A stretch of 64,000 bases of DNA. Origin: Montifringilla adamsi. Lineage: Eukaryota; Chordata; Aves; Passeriformes; Passeridae. Position 1 is the stretch's first letter, and the number at the start of each line of letters is the position of its first letter. The translations under genes and the position numbers were made by a program. The DNA lies in the NCBI GenBank assembly GCA_017590115.1, contig JAGGNK010011225.1:3287161-3351160 (forward strand), in the 5' to 3' direction. Below, piece after piece: positions 12,985 to 25,900 of this stretch. The notes beneath the pieces were generated by a model. It saw only the letters and a list, made by a program, of their open reading frames with translations, did not search any database and was not told the DNA's origin.

Positions 12985-13470
12985 CCTCTCAGCAAAGCTC
13001 TAATGCTTCTACCTCAAAAGCATCTCAAAATTCCACATATTCCTGTCCTTACACATCACAGGAAATACCACCTGTGCCATGGACATATAAATAGAAAACA
13101 TCCCAACCAAGATCTTCTTTCTTTCCCTCAATCTGTTAATGTAATTTTCCTCTCTGCCTTGCTGTGCTAACTCCTCAGGCACTGTTACAACATACTTACT
13201 CACCTTTCTCCCAATTTACTCTGGCTTCCTACTGTCCTTTACTTGATCTCTCCCATAATTCAAGTATCTCATTTATGTATAAGCATTTCAGGCTTTTTTC
13301 CCACATAACTTCTTTCACCAACTATCTCCCTGAACTCAACTACAAGTCCCTTTCTCTCTCCAGGCTGTGTATTTTTCCACTAATTTCTGTCATACTACTG
13401 TTTAGTCACATGTGTAAGATTCGAAAGCCCCCCTCATGTGGTTTTCTGCACCTCAGCCTCTCCACTCTTT
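12985..13470 (+). repeat. Pyrimidine-biased tract, possibly an old repeat
   Basis: The plus strand is strongly C/T-rich, with many CTTTC, CTCTCC and TCCC words but no simple unit. Similar tracts occur at about 22430-22770 and 46880-47180. The biased composition produces long open frames rich in Leu, Ser and Pro that I do not regard as genes. Confidence 0.35.
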
Positions 13471-15084
13471 GTGAGCTGTTAACTGAGAGGCCAGAGAATC
13501 TCTTAATGCCTTATAAACTCTAATACAAACATGAGATAAATATTGTAACAATGCAAGGAAACGTGGATGACATGATCAGCTATGTGAGATTTTAATCTGT
13601 GTGTAGGTGAAAGAAGTAAATAACAGTTTGTCATCAGTGGTTATGTTAACTTTTTTCCTTTTTAGGAATAGTGTATGGGAAGAGAAGGGGGTATGTTTGT
13701 GGATTTTTGTTTGTTTTTTTTATGTAGAAAAATTTTTTATATTAAGGAAATGTAATAGGCTGAATATGACTACAGACACTTCTGGCATCAAGGAGAGGTG
13801 CATATTGTATGACTGTTGACTGATGTGTAACCATGAAGTTGAATCACAGTTGCTCTTCAGCCAGGAGAATCTCAAGTTTTCATGTGTTTACAATTTTAAT
13901 GTAATCAAATGCTCTGGTTATGGGTGTACGTGTGCACACATCCATGTACACATGCACAAAATACATGGAAAGGGGCATACCAGAGACATCATCAGTCCCA
14001 CACGTTCTGTCATATCACTGTTTGAAAAGCATCCCTTCTAAAACTTCCTGCTCATAACTGTCTGGACCAAAGCTAAGAACAAACTCAGGACAAATTCAGT
14101 AAGTCCCATTCACATCCATCTTGTTATCTCCTTGTTTTGCTGGTTGATCTCTGGTATTTTCACTCAGATGGCTTTGGTAACCTGAAGAGTCTGTTGGAAG
14201 AACAACCAGCCTTTGAGTCTGCCTACAGGACAAGTTTGATGGAGATAGGAACCAGCCACATCACCACTCCATTTCATAGGATTGACACACTCTAGTTATT
14301 GCTGTTTATCTTTAGGCAGTGCACAGAGGTGCTAGATAATAGGTGTCACTTTATCACAAACTGTTGTCTTCTCAGGCAACATGAATTGCCCAGTCTGTTG
14401 AGCAAGACGGGCATTCTTGATGACAGGCTAATCAGTTTTGTCAGGGACTTGGTTGCATACAGTAATACCTTGGTGTCAAGGAAAAGGGCAGGACACAATT
14501 TCTTTCTACAATAGGAAAGTTCTGACTACAGAGGACTAAGACACTGTTGTCACCAACAGCACCCTCAGCTAGGATAAAACTAGACTTGCAGGAACAACAC
14601 TTTTTTGCTTTGAAGACTACCCAGCAATGACTGTGCATATAAAAACATGGCATGTAGGATTTAGTCTAATGTAACTGCAACCAAAATTCAGTCTCTTTGT
14701 TTTGAAATACCCCCTATGGCCTATGGAAAAAAATTTGCTGCTTTAGCTATTTTAAATGAAAAGTTTCATTTATGCTTCTTTTTTTTTTTTTTGCAACTAG
14801 CTTTGCATAGAACATACATAAAATTCAACTTCCATTTACAACTGGATTAAGCTACTGAAGTCCATTAATTACTCTAGATTTCTAACAAAAACTAAGAACA
14901 GAAATGGTTTGTTCAGAGTTACAATGTAAAATTATTTGATATTTCTTTTTCTTAAAATACGTCAGAAAAGGACCTCAGTAATTTATGTAGTAGTATGTAT
15001 TTAGTAGGACATTTCTCATGTGTATCTGCAAGGTTTCCAGAAATCTTTGATCAGTGATGAGGGAAAAATGCAGCATCCAACACA

Positions 15085-15470
15085 GGGTAAGAAAGACAAT
15101 GAAGGGACAAGAACACCTCTTCTATGAGGAAAGGCTGGGAGAGCTGGGGCTATCCAGCCTCAGAAATAGACAGCCCAAAGGGATCTTAATTCCTAAATAC
15201 ATGATGAGAGAAAAGGGAGAAGAAGCAGCCAGGTTCTCCTCACTGATAGGACAAGATAGGTGAAGAAAATTTCACCTGAACACAAAGAAGTACTTTCTTT
15301 ACTCTGAGTGTGTTCAAACATTTGAACACATTTACCAGAGAGGTTATGGAGTCTCCATCTCTACAGATATTCAAAACCCAGCTGGATTTGGTCCTGGGCA
15401 ACCTGCTCTGGCTGACCTTTCTTCAGCAGTGGGGGTGGATGAGGTGATCTAAAGAGCCTGTGATAAGAAA
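15085..15470 (+). mobile_element. CR1 LINE 3'-end fragment
   Basis: This is a decayed, 5'-truncated chicken-repeat-1 retrotransposon. It contains the characteristic 3' segment whose conceptual translation reads EHLFYEERLGELGLSSLRNR near 15108-15167. This is the well-known CR1-derived peptide often mis-annotated in bird proteins. It is followed by the GTTATGGAGTCTCCATCTCT block (CR1 'gaggttgtggagtctccatc') near 15343-15362 and a GGGCAACCTGCTCTGGCTGA block. The end near 15465 has lost the terminal 8-bp microsatellite typical of young copies, so the insertion is old. It is not expected to be functional. Confidence 0.92.
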
Positions 15471-17448
15471 AAGGCAATAATCTGGTTTTCAGCAATCATT
15501 AAATATATGTACAAATTTGAAAAGAAAAATGTTCTCTCCTGTTAATTCTTCTGTTACTGATCCCTTCCAAACTTGTATAGTTAAGGCTGTACTTCAGTTT
15601 AAATTTCTCAACTAATTTTCTTCTCAGAAAATGTGGTAAAAGTATTCTATACAAAAGGGGCTGAATTAAGAGGGTTTGTCATACACTTCCTTTGGCCATC
15701 CATTGCATCTGAGGACCAAAGTATTTGGTTTGTGCCTTTTTTTTGCAGGTGGTTTTTTTTTTTTTTTTTTTTAGCATATATTACCGGAAGTGTTAGAGCT
15801 GTCGCTTTACAAGGTGAAGAGCACAGTGTTTACGACTTATATATCCAGGCAGAGATGAAGATGTTCTTAAGCCTAGTCAGACACTGGATCTATTCCAAGA
15901 ACAGCATTGTTAATCAGGCACTTCTCCACTAATCGAGTTGCATAAGGGCTGACTAATGTTTTTCTTGAGGGACTACTACCAAAATTAATCCTACATGAGA
16001 AGGTAGCTGGAAGTAGGAAAAAGATATGAATCCAGTTTTGCATGGCCTCAATCTTGGCCTAGTTAGGAAGACATCAGAAATTTAGAATGGTGGTTGGCAA
16101 ATGGACACTTCACCTTCTTCCTCAACTACTCTTATGATTACCCCATAAAAATTCATATGGACAGATAAAAAACCTTAAAAGTAGGTATCTGGTGGATTTT
16201 CTGGCAAAGGTGAAATGATACAACTCTGCTGTAATTTCAGTGCTCTCTACTAAGAAACAGAAAGCAATGCAGAGTTGTGTTAATGAACTGACATACTGAT
16301 CATAGAGGTGTGCTTTTTCATTTTCTTTTAAACCCATCTTTTAAGATCTCTTGTCTAGTTTTTTTGAATCACAAATCTCTAATGAAGTCAGATTAGAAAA
16401 ATTCAGAAGTATGTTACTCTCAATTTTTAGCAAGAAGAAACTATTAACAGCACTTCTAATAGTTGGAGGATTGATTCAACATCACTGCTCATAAAATCTT
16501 CAGTAACAAATCCTAATTTTTAAACTTAATTTACTACTGATATATATTTAGTGAAGATCACTGAACGATTGCATTGCCTGTAGTTTCAACATTCAATTGT
16601 ATTATTTGATTATGTGAATCATATATGGTTGTTTCTGAACTCTTCAAAAAATGACAAGAATATTCACCTTTTAGTGAATCTTGCACTCATTCTGTGACAG
16701 ATTTGCTTTCACTGAACATTTGTATTAATAAAGTTCAATTCAGCTTTATAAGGAGTACACTCATTTGGCTCTAGAAAAAAAAACCACTGGTGTCTGTGAG
16801 GTCTGCCACCTTCTACAGGTCCCACCTGCACTGTTCTTGTGCATAGTTAGTGATGAATTATAACTTCTGATACTTGCTACACTTATGTGAAATATCTTGA
16901 GCGCAGAGAAACAAAGCCATTTTAAGTAAGTCTATCTTCATGCCTTTCTATTCCAATGTATTTCAATATAGCTGAGAGTGTGCACCTCTCTGGATTATTT
17001 TATTTATAGTTAGTGATGGCAGGTATGTGGTCAGAGTGCCATTGTGGTATGAGTACCATTGTGATCTCTATCACTCACTCAAAACCTATTTTATTTAACA
17101 GCGGTTAAGAGTTTCTGTTAAGGAATCCAAGAGGGAGATATCTTCTATTACTAACAGAGATAAAGCAAGCTCTGGAGACCACTGCTGCATTCCAAGAAAG
17201 AGGATTGGATAGTATTCACTGTGCAGTTTTAAGTGAACCATTCATCCTCTTTGTACCACAGTTCCTTGGAGAAAATGGCAATGTTAACGCTTCTTTATTT
17301 AACAAGGGTATTCAGAGAACACCATAAACCTTTTGAGAATTTCAGAAAGTGTGGTAAAGGAATCCGTTATAAGGGCATGTCTGCAGGGCAGGCTGAGCCT
17401 TCTCTGCCTTCACATTGAGCTGGCCAGATGACAAGCCAGCTTTGAGCT
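15471..17448. other. Non-coding stretch between CR1 and LTR
   Basis: AT-rich, no supported gene. It contains a 20-base T run at 15753-15772. Short open frames here have ordinary non-coding composition. I see no further recognisable repeats. Confidence 0.55.
15753..15772 (+). repeat. Poly(T) run, 20 bases
   Basis: Uninterrupted T homopolymer with a second T8 run just upstream at about 15737-15744. It could be the tail of a minus-strand retroelement; no body is recognised. Confidence 0.95.
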
Positions 17449-18446
17449 TGTGATGGATTAACCTTGCTGGCTGCCAGGTGATCACCAAGCCAGTCCCTGG
17501 CTCCCCTTCCTCAGCAGGACACAGGGAGAAAATACCATGAAAAAGGTCATGAGTCAAGTTAAGGACCCAGTGCTCACTCACTGACTACCATGATGGGGAA
17601 AGAGACTCAGCTTGGGGAAATAATTTAGTTTATAGCCAATTAACAACAGAGAAGAATAGGAAAAATTTTAAAAACCAAAAAAAAACCAAAAAAACACCTA
17701 AAATCCACCTCCCTCCCTTTCTTTCTTCCTAGGCTCAGCTTCAATTCTGATGCTTCTGTGTCCTCCCCCCTGTGTGGTGCAAAACGTTGAGGAATGAGGT
17801 TTGTGGTCAGCTCATAATGCTTCATTTTTGCTGCACCTTTTTCATCACACTGTTCCCCTGCTCCCATGGGTGGGACTTCATGTACTGCTCCAACATGGAT
17901 CCTTCCCTGCAGTCTTTCAGGAGTGGATTATACCAGGTTTGATACCCCATGGGGTCACAATTCCTGCCAGAAAACCTGCTCCACTGTGTGCTCCTCCCCT
18001 GGACTGCATTTCATATCCTGCCAGGAACCTGCTTCAGCATGATCTCTCCATGAGATTAAACTTCTTTTGGGGCACATTCACCTTCTGTGGCATAGGGTCC
18101 TCCACAATCTTCAGGGTGGATATCTGCTCCGCTGAGATTCTTCATGGGCTTCAAGGCACAACCTGCTTTGCCATGGTCTTCTCCCTGGGCTGTTGAGGAA
18201 CCTCTGCTTCAGCACCTGGAGCACCTCCTCTTCCTTCTTCACTGGTCTTGGTATTTGTTCCTTCTCTCACATTTGCTCACAGCTGCAGCACTGCTTTCTT
18301 ACATACATTTCCCCAGAGCTGCCACCAGCACTGCTGATGGCCTTGGCCCTGGCTGGCTGGAACTGGATCTGTCTGACAAGGGGCAGCAGCTCATAGAAGG
18401 CATGCCTGCAGCTTCCCCTCCCTACCAATGCCATGCCATGTAAACA
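17449..18446 (-). mobile_element. Avian endogenous-retrovirus-type LTR (solo, decayed)
   Basis: Read on the minus strand, this about 1.0 kb unit begins TGTTTACATGGCATGG at 18446 and ends ...CCATCACA at 17449, giving the canonical TG...CA LTR termini. The sequence matches, from memory, a high-copy avian LTR. Features include the segment TCTGCTCC...GAGATTCTTC and the row of roughly 30-base reiterations of the type TGCTCCA-NATGG (plus strand 17885-18140). The TCACTGACTACCATGATGGG block near 17577-17596 and the CACCTGGCAGCCAGC-like end are also present. A degenerate poly(A) signal (TATAAA instead of AATAAA, minus strand) lies near 17630. No internal retroviral gene flanks it, so it is a solo LTR or fragment. 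No clear target-site duplication survives. All open frames at 17342-18473 are by-products of this repeat. The family name (ERVL, ERVK or other) is not assigned. Confidence 0.85.
17885..18140 (-). repeat. Internal ~30-bp reiterations within the LTR
   Basis: Plus-strand words such as CTGCTCCAACATGGATCC, CTGCTCCACTGTGTGCTCC and CTGCTTCAGCATGATCTCC recur at roughly 30-60 base spacing, separated by CATGGGGTCACAATTCCTGC-like and CTGCCAGGAACC-like words. They look like degenerate minisatellite units inside the LTR. They may have been enhancer reiterations in the original element. Confidence 0.7.
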
Positions 18447-20948
18447 CTGATGGTAGCTTGAAGATAGCAGCACAGCTGGCTGACTCCAGTGTACAGCTGC
18501 TTACTCCAGTGGACACACAGCAGAAGTAGAGAATATTGTATCCCTTCCCTTCATGCAGGTGCAGGGATGCCTGTTTGGCAGATGAGCAGTATTTTACACC
18601 TGGGGTTCTAAAAAGCTGTACTTCAGATTATTTTTGTTATTTGAGTTACCTGAATGCAAATATGAAATGCAGATGCCATTCAGGGTCTAGGAGTCCATTA
18701 CGTGTGAGACAGTGTGCAAACAGTTCATGACCTATATTTAGTCAGACAACAGATAACCAACAGCTACACACTGTTCAGGGAACACAAGGAAGAGGTGAGA
18801 TCCTATCAAGCAAATAAATAGGCCAGGGACTGAAGTGCAGCCTCACTCTAGTTGCTATCAGGTTTTGTATTATTTGTATAGTTTCTTATCCCACAGATAA
18901 AAACAGGTTCAAAGGAGAAAATGAATTATCTGGGGTAGAACATACAGATACACTCTTCCCAGCCCTGCAAGAAGAAAATGATGATTTGAAAAAAGAATGA
19001 ACAGGCTGGTAAAAGTGGTCAGGGACACAAGACTCTTCCAGCAGAAGTACAATAAGTATTAGATTAAACTGAAGATGGAGAGCCTGGAGTGGATAAAAAC
19101 TCCCCAAACCATGTGCTAAGGCAATGACGTTCCCAGAATTTTGAATGCACATGAACAGGAGAGGACAGGTTTGTCTCTGACAAGGATGAGACACAAGGTG
19201 ACGAGAATTTAAACATGAATTTCAGCTACAGGCAGGTTTAGGAGGGGCCTCACCTGGGCAAAGCCATGTAGAAAGGATCCACAGCTTTCAAGCCTATTGC
19301 TTGGATGAGGATATGATAAAGGCTTTTTGAAGGGAGGGTCACCTTATTTATTCAGGTCTGAAGAAACATGTATTAGACATTGCAATTATGATGTTGATCC
19401 TGTTGGGAATACATACTAAGGGTGTAACTGTCACAACAGCTCTTTGTCCCATGCCCGTCCCTTCCCTGGGTGTGTCCTTTAAAGGGAGTGCCTCAGGAGA
19501 CTCAGGATGGAAATGGGTGATATTAGGGTGAAATTAACAATAAAGAAAACATTTAAATAAAAATGGTTAACCCAGTGTTAGAGCTATTATGGGACAGAAA
19601 AGGAATGTCAGAGAAAAAAATGTGTACCATTACTGCCCCATTACACTATAATTAGTTTATCTTTGTATAATTTATGCTTAGCTCCATGTCAATGAATTCC
19701 AGACAGAAGAAACCCCTGGCCTGCAGCAAGGCTGAAAAAGAGTGGAGCCCTGGATAGCAAAGAATTTTTAAAGGAATTCTGTGAACTCAGAAAATTCTGT
19801 GTCCCATCCTTGGAAATTAAAAGGAAACAGCTTCTTTTTGTACAAGCTAATTGATATTAAACTAATCATAAGCTAGGCACCTGAATATCTTCAAACACCT
19901 ATGCTTAGATTTCCAATTTTACCTTGGTAGAGGTAAATATTTTTAGGAGGAATTTGGAGTAATTCTCACTGCTTATATAATCAGTCTAGTGTCTCTTGAT
20001 AGGCATCATCTGAGTTTAATGAAAAGTATTATTTATCTCAAGGGAGGTGAACAATTATTCTTTTTTCTGGTTCTCTAACTCCTTCTTCCCTTTAGAGACT
20101 AATATTTGACTAGAAAAATAATCATTAAGAGAGTTTATGCTGTTAGATGGAGATCTAGCCCAGTTACCTGACTTAATGACACAAACATCCAGTAATATGT
20201 ATATATTGATGCCTTGAAGTGAATACCAGGATGTTTTGTCCTGCAAGGTAAATATTGATCAACATGTACAGTGTATTTTTCCTTTGGATCAATATGCCTG
20301 TTTCTTCTTAAATCAATAAGTACTTATTCTTACATAGAGGAAAAGTTTGTCTCATAATTGGATAAAATTGGGTGTATAGCAAATGAGAACATTTTTCTTG
20401 CTTAGCTCCAGCAGTTGTAGGGCTCAGGGTTCTAAAAAAATAAAACCCAGACTGAACATGTAAAATGCTGCATATGAGGTTCAAAAACTACTATCACTCA
20501 CATCTGCTGAGCCAGTATAATACACATCCACGTATATGACCCAGTTTTTTAGTCAGAGAACAGTGGTGCTTACTAAACTCAGCTGAAGCAGTCAATATTC
20601 CACATTAATTTATCTGATTCTTTGTTATTTTTAACTTCTTGGAATATTTCTCTGTGTGTATGTTTAAACAACAGCTACAATTTTCCAGGGAATCCTGGGA
20701 CCTGTTTTGTGATCTTCAAGCTCTGCGTCCTGATTGTTTCTTGCAATTGATGGTTGCAATGGATAGCCTGACTTTGAAATAAGTAAGGAGATGAGAATTT
20801 GACCATTATTTCATAACTACAGCATTTTCAAAACCTGCAGTTTTGTATTTTTTCCTCTATTTTAGAAATACTTGTAGAAATCATTTGCTAAAAAATCTTT
20901 TCCTGACTTTGTTGTTATTGTGGCTGCTGCTACAGGTTAATATTAGTT

Positions 20949-21063
20949 TAAAAAAACAACAACAACAACAAAAAACCCCACCAAAACAAACAAACAAACA
21001 AACAAAAAACCAAAAACAAACCAAAAAAAAAAAAAGGAAAAAACCAAAAAAAAACAAACCCCA
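20949..21063 (+). repeat. A-rich (CAA)n/(AAAC)n tract
   Basis: Starts with CAACAACAACAA, then five or so AAAC units, then A-rich sequence with scattered C and G. The Lys/Gln-rich open frame at 20843-21070 is an artefact of this tract. It is probably a decayed retroelement tail. Confidence 0.9.
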
Positions 21064-22429
21064 AGAATAAAATCAAAACTCTCAAATCCCAAACATAACT
21101 AGATTCCACACTTCAGTAAGGCAAAAAAGGCAAACTAGGCAGCTAAAAAAGTGCTAGTTTGGTCTACTGTGAGATTTTTTTCTTGTAGATCTCAGACTGA
21201 AAGTGGCAATATTTCAAGGAAAAATTAACCAGAAAACAAAGTTAAGAATGCTATTTAAATATACAAAACTGAACAAATTAACCCCCTTTATGGGTATTCT
21301 CTCAGTGCCTTTCCTTCTGTGAAGAATTCAGAACATGAAGAAATATTAGAAGCATTGTCATAATTAAAAGTCTGAGAATAGAAATGCTTTATAAAAACAA
21401 GTAACTTCAGATTATTAACTACATTAAGGCAAAGCAGGAAAAAAATCGTGAGCATGCACAGCTTTTAATTTATCTTATGAATAAATGCAAAATGGAATAA
21501 TGTTATAAAATGCTACTTGCACCTACTAAAGAACTGTAGTTAGGGTTCTCATTTCTTTCTTCCTGCAGAAACAGTTAGGCAAAATCAGAACCTGTCTGCT
21601 GAGCTTGGCCTTTGAGGAGGAACCTCTATTTTCAATCTTCAGTATTGCCAGGTGAAAATATCTTCCAGTTTATCAGATACATTTATACCACTACATATTG
21701 ACATTTGTATCCCTCAAGTGAGTTGAGATCTCAGTGGATTTTAAGTAGTTTAAATTGACTGTTCTGTGGCAAATTAAAGTACTCTTGTTAGGACTAGTTT
21801 GCCAGAAGGTTGCTATTTTGGCCAGGATGGAATTTTCAGACTGCCTAGAGGAAGGCCAGTATACAGTGGCATGGGCTTCTAAAATTCAGTTAGACCATTT
21901 AGTGAGAAATAGTCTCCAAAAATACTTTTTCCAGGGAATTGCTAAGTATAATGCACACCTTCCAGCACTTGCCAACCGATTTTATACACTGGATTTCTGG
22001 TCTCTCTGTGAGACTACTCAGAGCTAAGCAATCTACACACCCATTCTCCCGCTGACAAGGGAGATAGAGATTGAGTGGGGAGAGAGTTGGCTGCTGATGA
22101 TGCAGGGTAGGAAGAGGGACCTATCCAGCAGCCCCAGTGTGAGTGGAAGATGCACACATTTGGCAGCCCTAAAGGCAACTCCAAAATACTGAGAGAATTG
22201 TGCTTTCTTTACTTATTCTGAGGCAACTGTAGCACTTGGTTATCACTGTGTACAGCTGTTTGACCAAAGTACTGCAACCTGTGTCTGCACAAAAATGCTT
22301 CTATTGCATCTTTATATTAATAATTAAATATCAGATGGCTTCACTTTTATTTCACTGTTACTTCTGTTCACAATTTGAAAATGTGTAACAATTGCAAATT
22401 GGCTTGGTGTGAACTCTGCACTCCCAACA

Positions 22430-22770
22430 GACCACTTTTCTTCCTTCATGTCTTGCAACTTCCCTTCACAACTCCCACAGGCACAGGAATTTTGCAATTA
22501 TTTTCCTCTAGTTCTTCCAGTTTCCCCAGTAACTCTGTCCACCAAATCTTCCCTCAATCTCCCTCACACCCATTCTTACTCCCTTCATTACTTCTGCTAA
22601 TCCATCTCCCCTGTTCCCATGCCAATTCCACAGCAGGCTCTCCATCCTTGACTTCCCTTGCCTGGCTAGTTACCTCCTACATTTCCCCTTTGTATCTGAA
22701 CACATTGAGTGTACTGTCTGCAAGCGCTGATAAGATTTCCTGTATTCCATTTCCACCCTAAGAGTGTCTA
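22430..22770 (+). repeat. Pyrimidine-rich tract
   Basis: C/T-dominated plus strand producing a 128-residue open frame (22375-22761) rich in Ser, Leu and Pro. There is no signal peptide, domain or conserved motif in it, so I treat the frame as composition-driven. Its texture resembles the tracts near 13.2 kb and 47 kb. Confidence 0.35.
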
Positions 22771-22794
22771 ATCTAGTTTCTGCACCTTTTACTC

Positions 22795-22935
22795 CACTGA
22801 AATTGGGAACAGCTGAACTCAGTCAGATCAGAGGACCATCTAACCCAATATTCTGTCTTACACAGTAGCCAAGCCAGATGCCTGTGAAGTATAATCAGTA
22901 TGGGCAAGGATAGAGAGATATCCTTCTCACCACCC
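22795..22935 (+). mobile_element. Ancient amniote interspersed repeat fragment
   Basis: The segment containing GATCAGAGGACCATCTAACC and, after it, CAGTAGCCAAGCCAGATGCC matches in word order a widespread ancient repeat of reptiles and birds ('...ccatctagcccagtatcctgtctccaacagtggccaaccagatgcc'). I believe it belongs to the CR1/L3 clade or a SINE derived from it, but the family is uncertain. It is a short, diverged and inert fossil. Confidence 0.6.
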
Positions 22936-25900
22936 CCAGCTGTTCTGGTCAAAATCTCTAATGATCATTTTACAGCCAGAACTTGTTACTCTTTTCCTTT
23001 TTGCCCTGTCTGCATTCTTTAACATTATCTCCCTTTGTCTTGATGGCTTCAAAACCAGTGCTGACTTTAGGTTCTCCTCCTAGTTTCATTATGATCTTTG
23101 GAAGTTCCACTTGTTCTTTAACATTTTTCTTGGGCATACTTCTGGGATCTGTCCTAGACCTCTTCATCCCACACTTCTCCTCGAAAATGAGATAATGTAA
23201 GGTACTTTTCCAATCCAAGTTTTAGCTAGCAATTCCATACTGACAGACTGTCTGGTTTCTGTAATTTTCTGTTCAAACTGAAAAATTCAGCCTTCTCTAA
23301 CATGCCTTTAAGAATATTTCTCTAAGCCCAAGTTCAGCAGTGCCAAACCAGATGTCACTTCTCTCCCTTGAGTTCTGACCACTACCTCCTGAATAATAGT
23401 ATGCAAAATCAGCATCCTGCCTCTTTTCTCACATTGTCACCCAAAACCCCCTTCCTGAACTCAGAACCCTCTCATATTTTTCACATTCAGACTATTTCAA
23501 ACACTTGAGAACTATTTCTATACATCCAACAGTTGTTAACAACTAACTCTGTGTTCTCATCCCCTTGTATCTTGATTACTGCAATATTCTTTCTCATAAA
23601 TCATTTTTCATCATGACAAGTTCCAGTCATGATCATTCAGAATATGGATAGAGGGTTCATTATGTTTGCCTGCCCCTTTAAACAGGGGGAATCTTTTCCT
23701 AGATACCTTCATCCACAATTCATTCCATCATTTAACAAAAAAGAATCTGAGGTGTTTTTTGAGTCCTTTCTGACCTATAATCTTTATTGTCTATCAAAAT
23801 GTAAGGTCTGATATTCAATGGGCCTTTGCAACTTGCCTCCACTACTGAACAATTTCTTTTTCAAATGAGAATCTTTGCTCCTCACTGGGAACAGCTCCTG
23901 ATCTACCATTTCTTTTGTTTGTTTTGAAGTTTTCCTTCTCTGGCCTTGAGGAAACCAGAATTAAGTTTTCTTAATGTTAAAAACAAGAGCCAGTTTTTAA
24001 TAGGCATAGAAAGACTGACATTTATACTTGTAATATAGTGGGAAAGGCTTAATGTGGACTATAAGATGGCTGTTGAAGAATAAACTGGAAGTTATTTCCC
24101 ATGATAAGAAATCAGTGAATATGAGTACTTTCAACACCAATGTAGCCTTACTTCTCTTTGTAAGATATCAATTGTTTCCAACACTTATAGACAGAGTCAG
24201 CATTTTAAAAGCCCTCAATACAGAACAGTGATGACAAATTCAACAAAAAAGCAAAAAAATCTTGATTTTGCATTTTTTTCTTGTAATTTGTAGATTATGT
24301 AGATTACCTTCTCAAGAAAGTGAAATGCTAAACATTTTATATTGGTATGAAACCAAATTATATGAAGTCTCCTTCCTTTTTTTATTTTTCAGTTGGTGAG
24401 GGTGCTACTTAGTGGTCAGAAGGAGGATAATGCTCAAGGCAATCGAGAAAAACATGAATGACAGTGAACACTGCTTGGGACAGAAGATCAAGCCCCCACA
24501 TCCTTGTCCCACCACTGCAAGAATCATTTCAGTAGGATGAGAGAAGCCAATGCTATCTTGATTAACTGAGTGTGTAGAGTTTTGAGGGGGTTGCTTTTCT
24601 TGGAGCACAAACACAAAACACAAGATAGCGGAAATCATATCATTACCAGCATGAGCCTGTGGTTTGGAAAGATGAGCGGTTGGCTTCTGGCAGCTGCAAG
24701 GAATGATGGGGACTCAGATATTGCCAGCCTGTCACATTCTCCGTATGCTTTTTTTGCAACACTTCCCCCCTGCCCTTACCCCATTTTTTTTTTAAATGCA
24801 GTAAGCATGCTGTCCAAGAAAAATGAATTACATAGGTATCCCCTCACTCAGCTATCAAATACTACTCTTCTAATCTACTAAATAAAGAGAGGGGCTGTTG
24901 CTTTTATGAAAAAAAAAAAAGGTAAAATCGTTTTCATGCAAGCCCATACTAGAGAATCAGGAAGGTATTCATTTTATTTTGTGTATCTAGACAGTGATTT
25001 TAATGTTATGCAAATGGAGCAGGCAATTCCTAATCTATCCTGAAATGTATGTGTCAGAGCTCTTGTGTAGTGCAGGTTACTGATGATAAAAACAAGATGT
25101 GTTTTTATACAAGGAAGGCGCATGATTACCAGCTTTAGAATTTTTTCTTTCATTACAAATTTAAAATAGGACAAGTCAGTGCAATGGAAACTGAGGGGTA
25201 CCACCACAGAAAAAGCTAGTGTCTTTTCAGAGTCAAGTTTGACAAGTATTGTTTGCCTCTCTCCTTGAAACCAGAACAGCTAGACATAGTAGCAGTTTAG
25301 ACTTTAAAACTGTTTAAGAAGAAAAACTTCTATTAATCCTTAGTGCACCAGTGTTCCTCATTTTTCTTTCATTTTTTCATGCAAAAAGGAAACTTATCTC
25401 ATCTAAAGAATGTCTCCAAACACTCAGTTGAGTTGAGGTTGTCATGATAAGGCAATCTTCACATCAGGAGGCTTTTTCAGAGAGGAAGAAGAAGCTCAGA
25501 CACAGACAGGGTCCAAGCCTCAGACCCAACTGTCAAGGAAGCTGATGCACAAAAGGTCTTAATCTGGCATTTATGTTGCTGTTATATTAATAGATAACTT
25601 AGCAGAACAATCCATACTCAAATCAAGACTCCTCTCCCACCTCAGTCTGGCAGCCCCTTGGTTTATGTTTCCCCAGTGAAGTCAGCACCCTTTTGTTCTT
25701 TTCCCCAAGCCAGCAGTAAAAGAACATGTACACACTGTACATCCACAGAGATAATCCCTACTCTGCCTGAGCAAACTCAGATTTACTTGTGCACCCTGCT
25801 GGTTGAATCCCTACACCTTCTGTGCACTCCTGTGGAGTCAGGAAAAGCCCTCAGCTACAGGACCTGGCTTCAAGCCTTTTCCTCACTTGATTAAAGCTGT

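Larger units (their letters stand above)
10384..15084. other. Non-coding stretch upstream of the CpG island
   Basis: AT-rich sequence with no supported gene. It contains a 24-base A run, a pyrimidine-rich tract at about 12985-13470 and a 14-base T run at 14779-14792. The rest shows no structure I can name. If the island is a minus-strand promoter, this is its immediate upstream flank. Confidence 0.6.
18447..22789. other. Non-coding stretch right of the LTR
   Basis: No supported gene. It contains an A/AAAC-rich tract at 20949-21063 and a C/T-rich tract beginning near 22430. The segment around 19390-19600 (GTCCCATGCCCGTCCC...TTAACCCAGTG) has slightly LTR-like composition, but I cannot name it. 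Confidence 0.5.

Noticed and set aside
17342..18473. Open frames of 79-131 codons, Leu/Phe/His-rich, on both strands
   Set aside because: They lie wholly within the avian LTR and follow its repeat units; no retroviral gene is encoded there.
20843..21070. Lys/Gln-rich frame
   Set aside because: Produced by the A/C-rich low-complexity tract.
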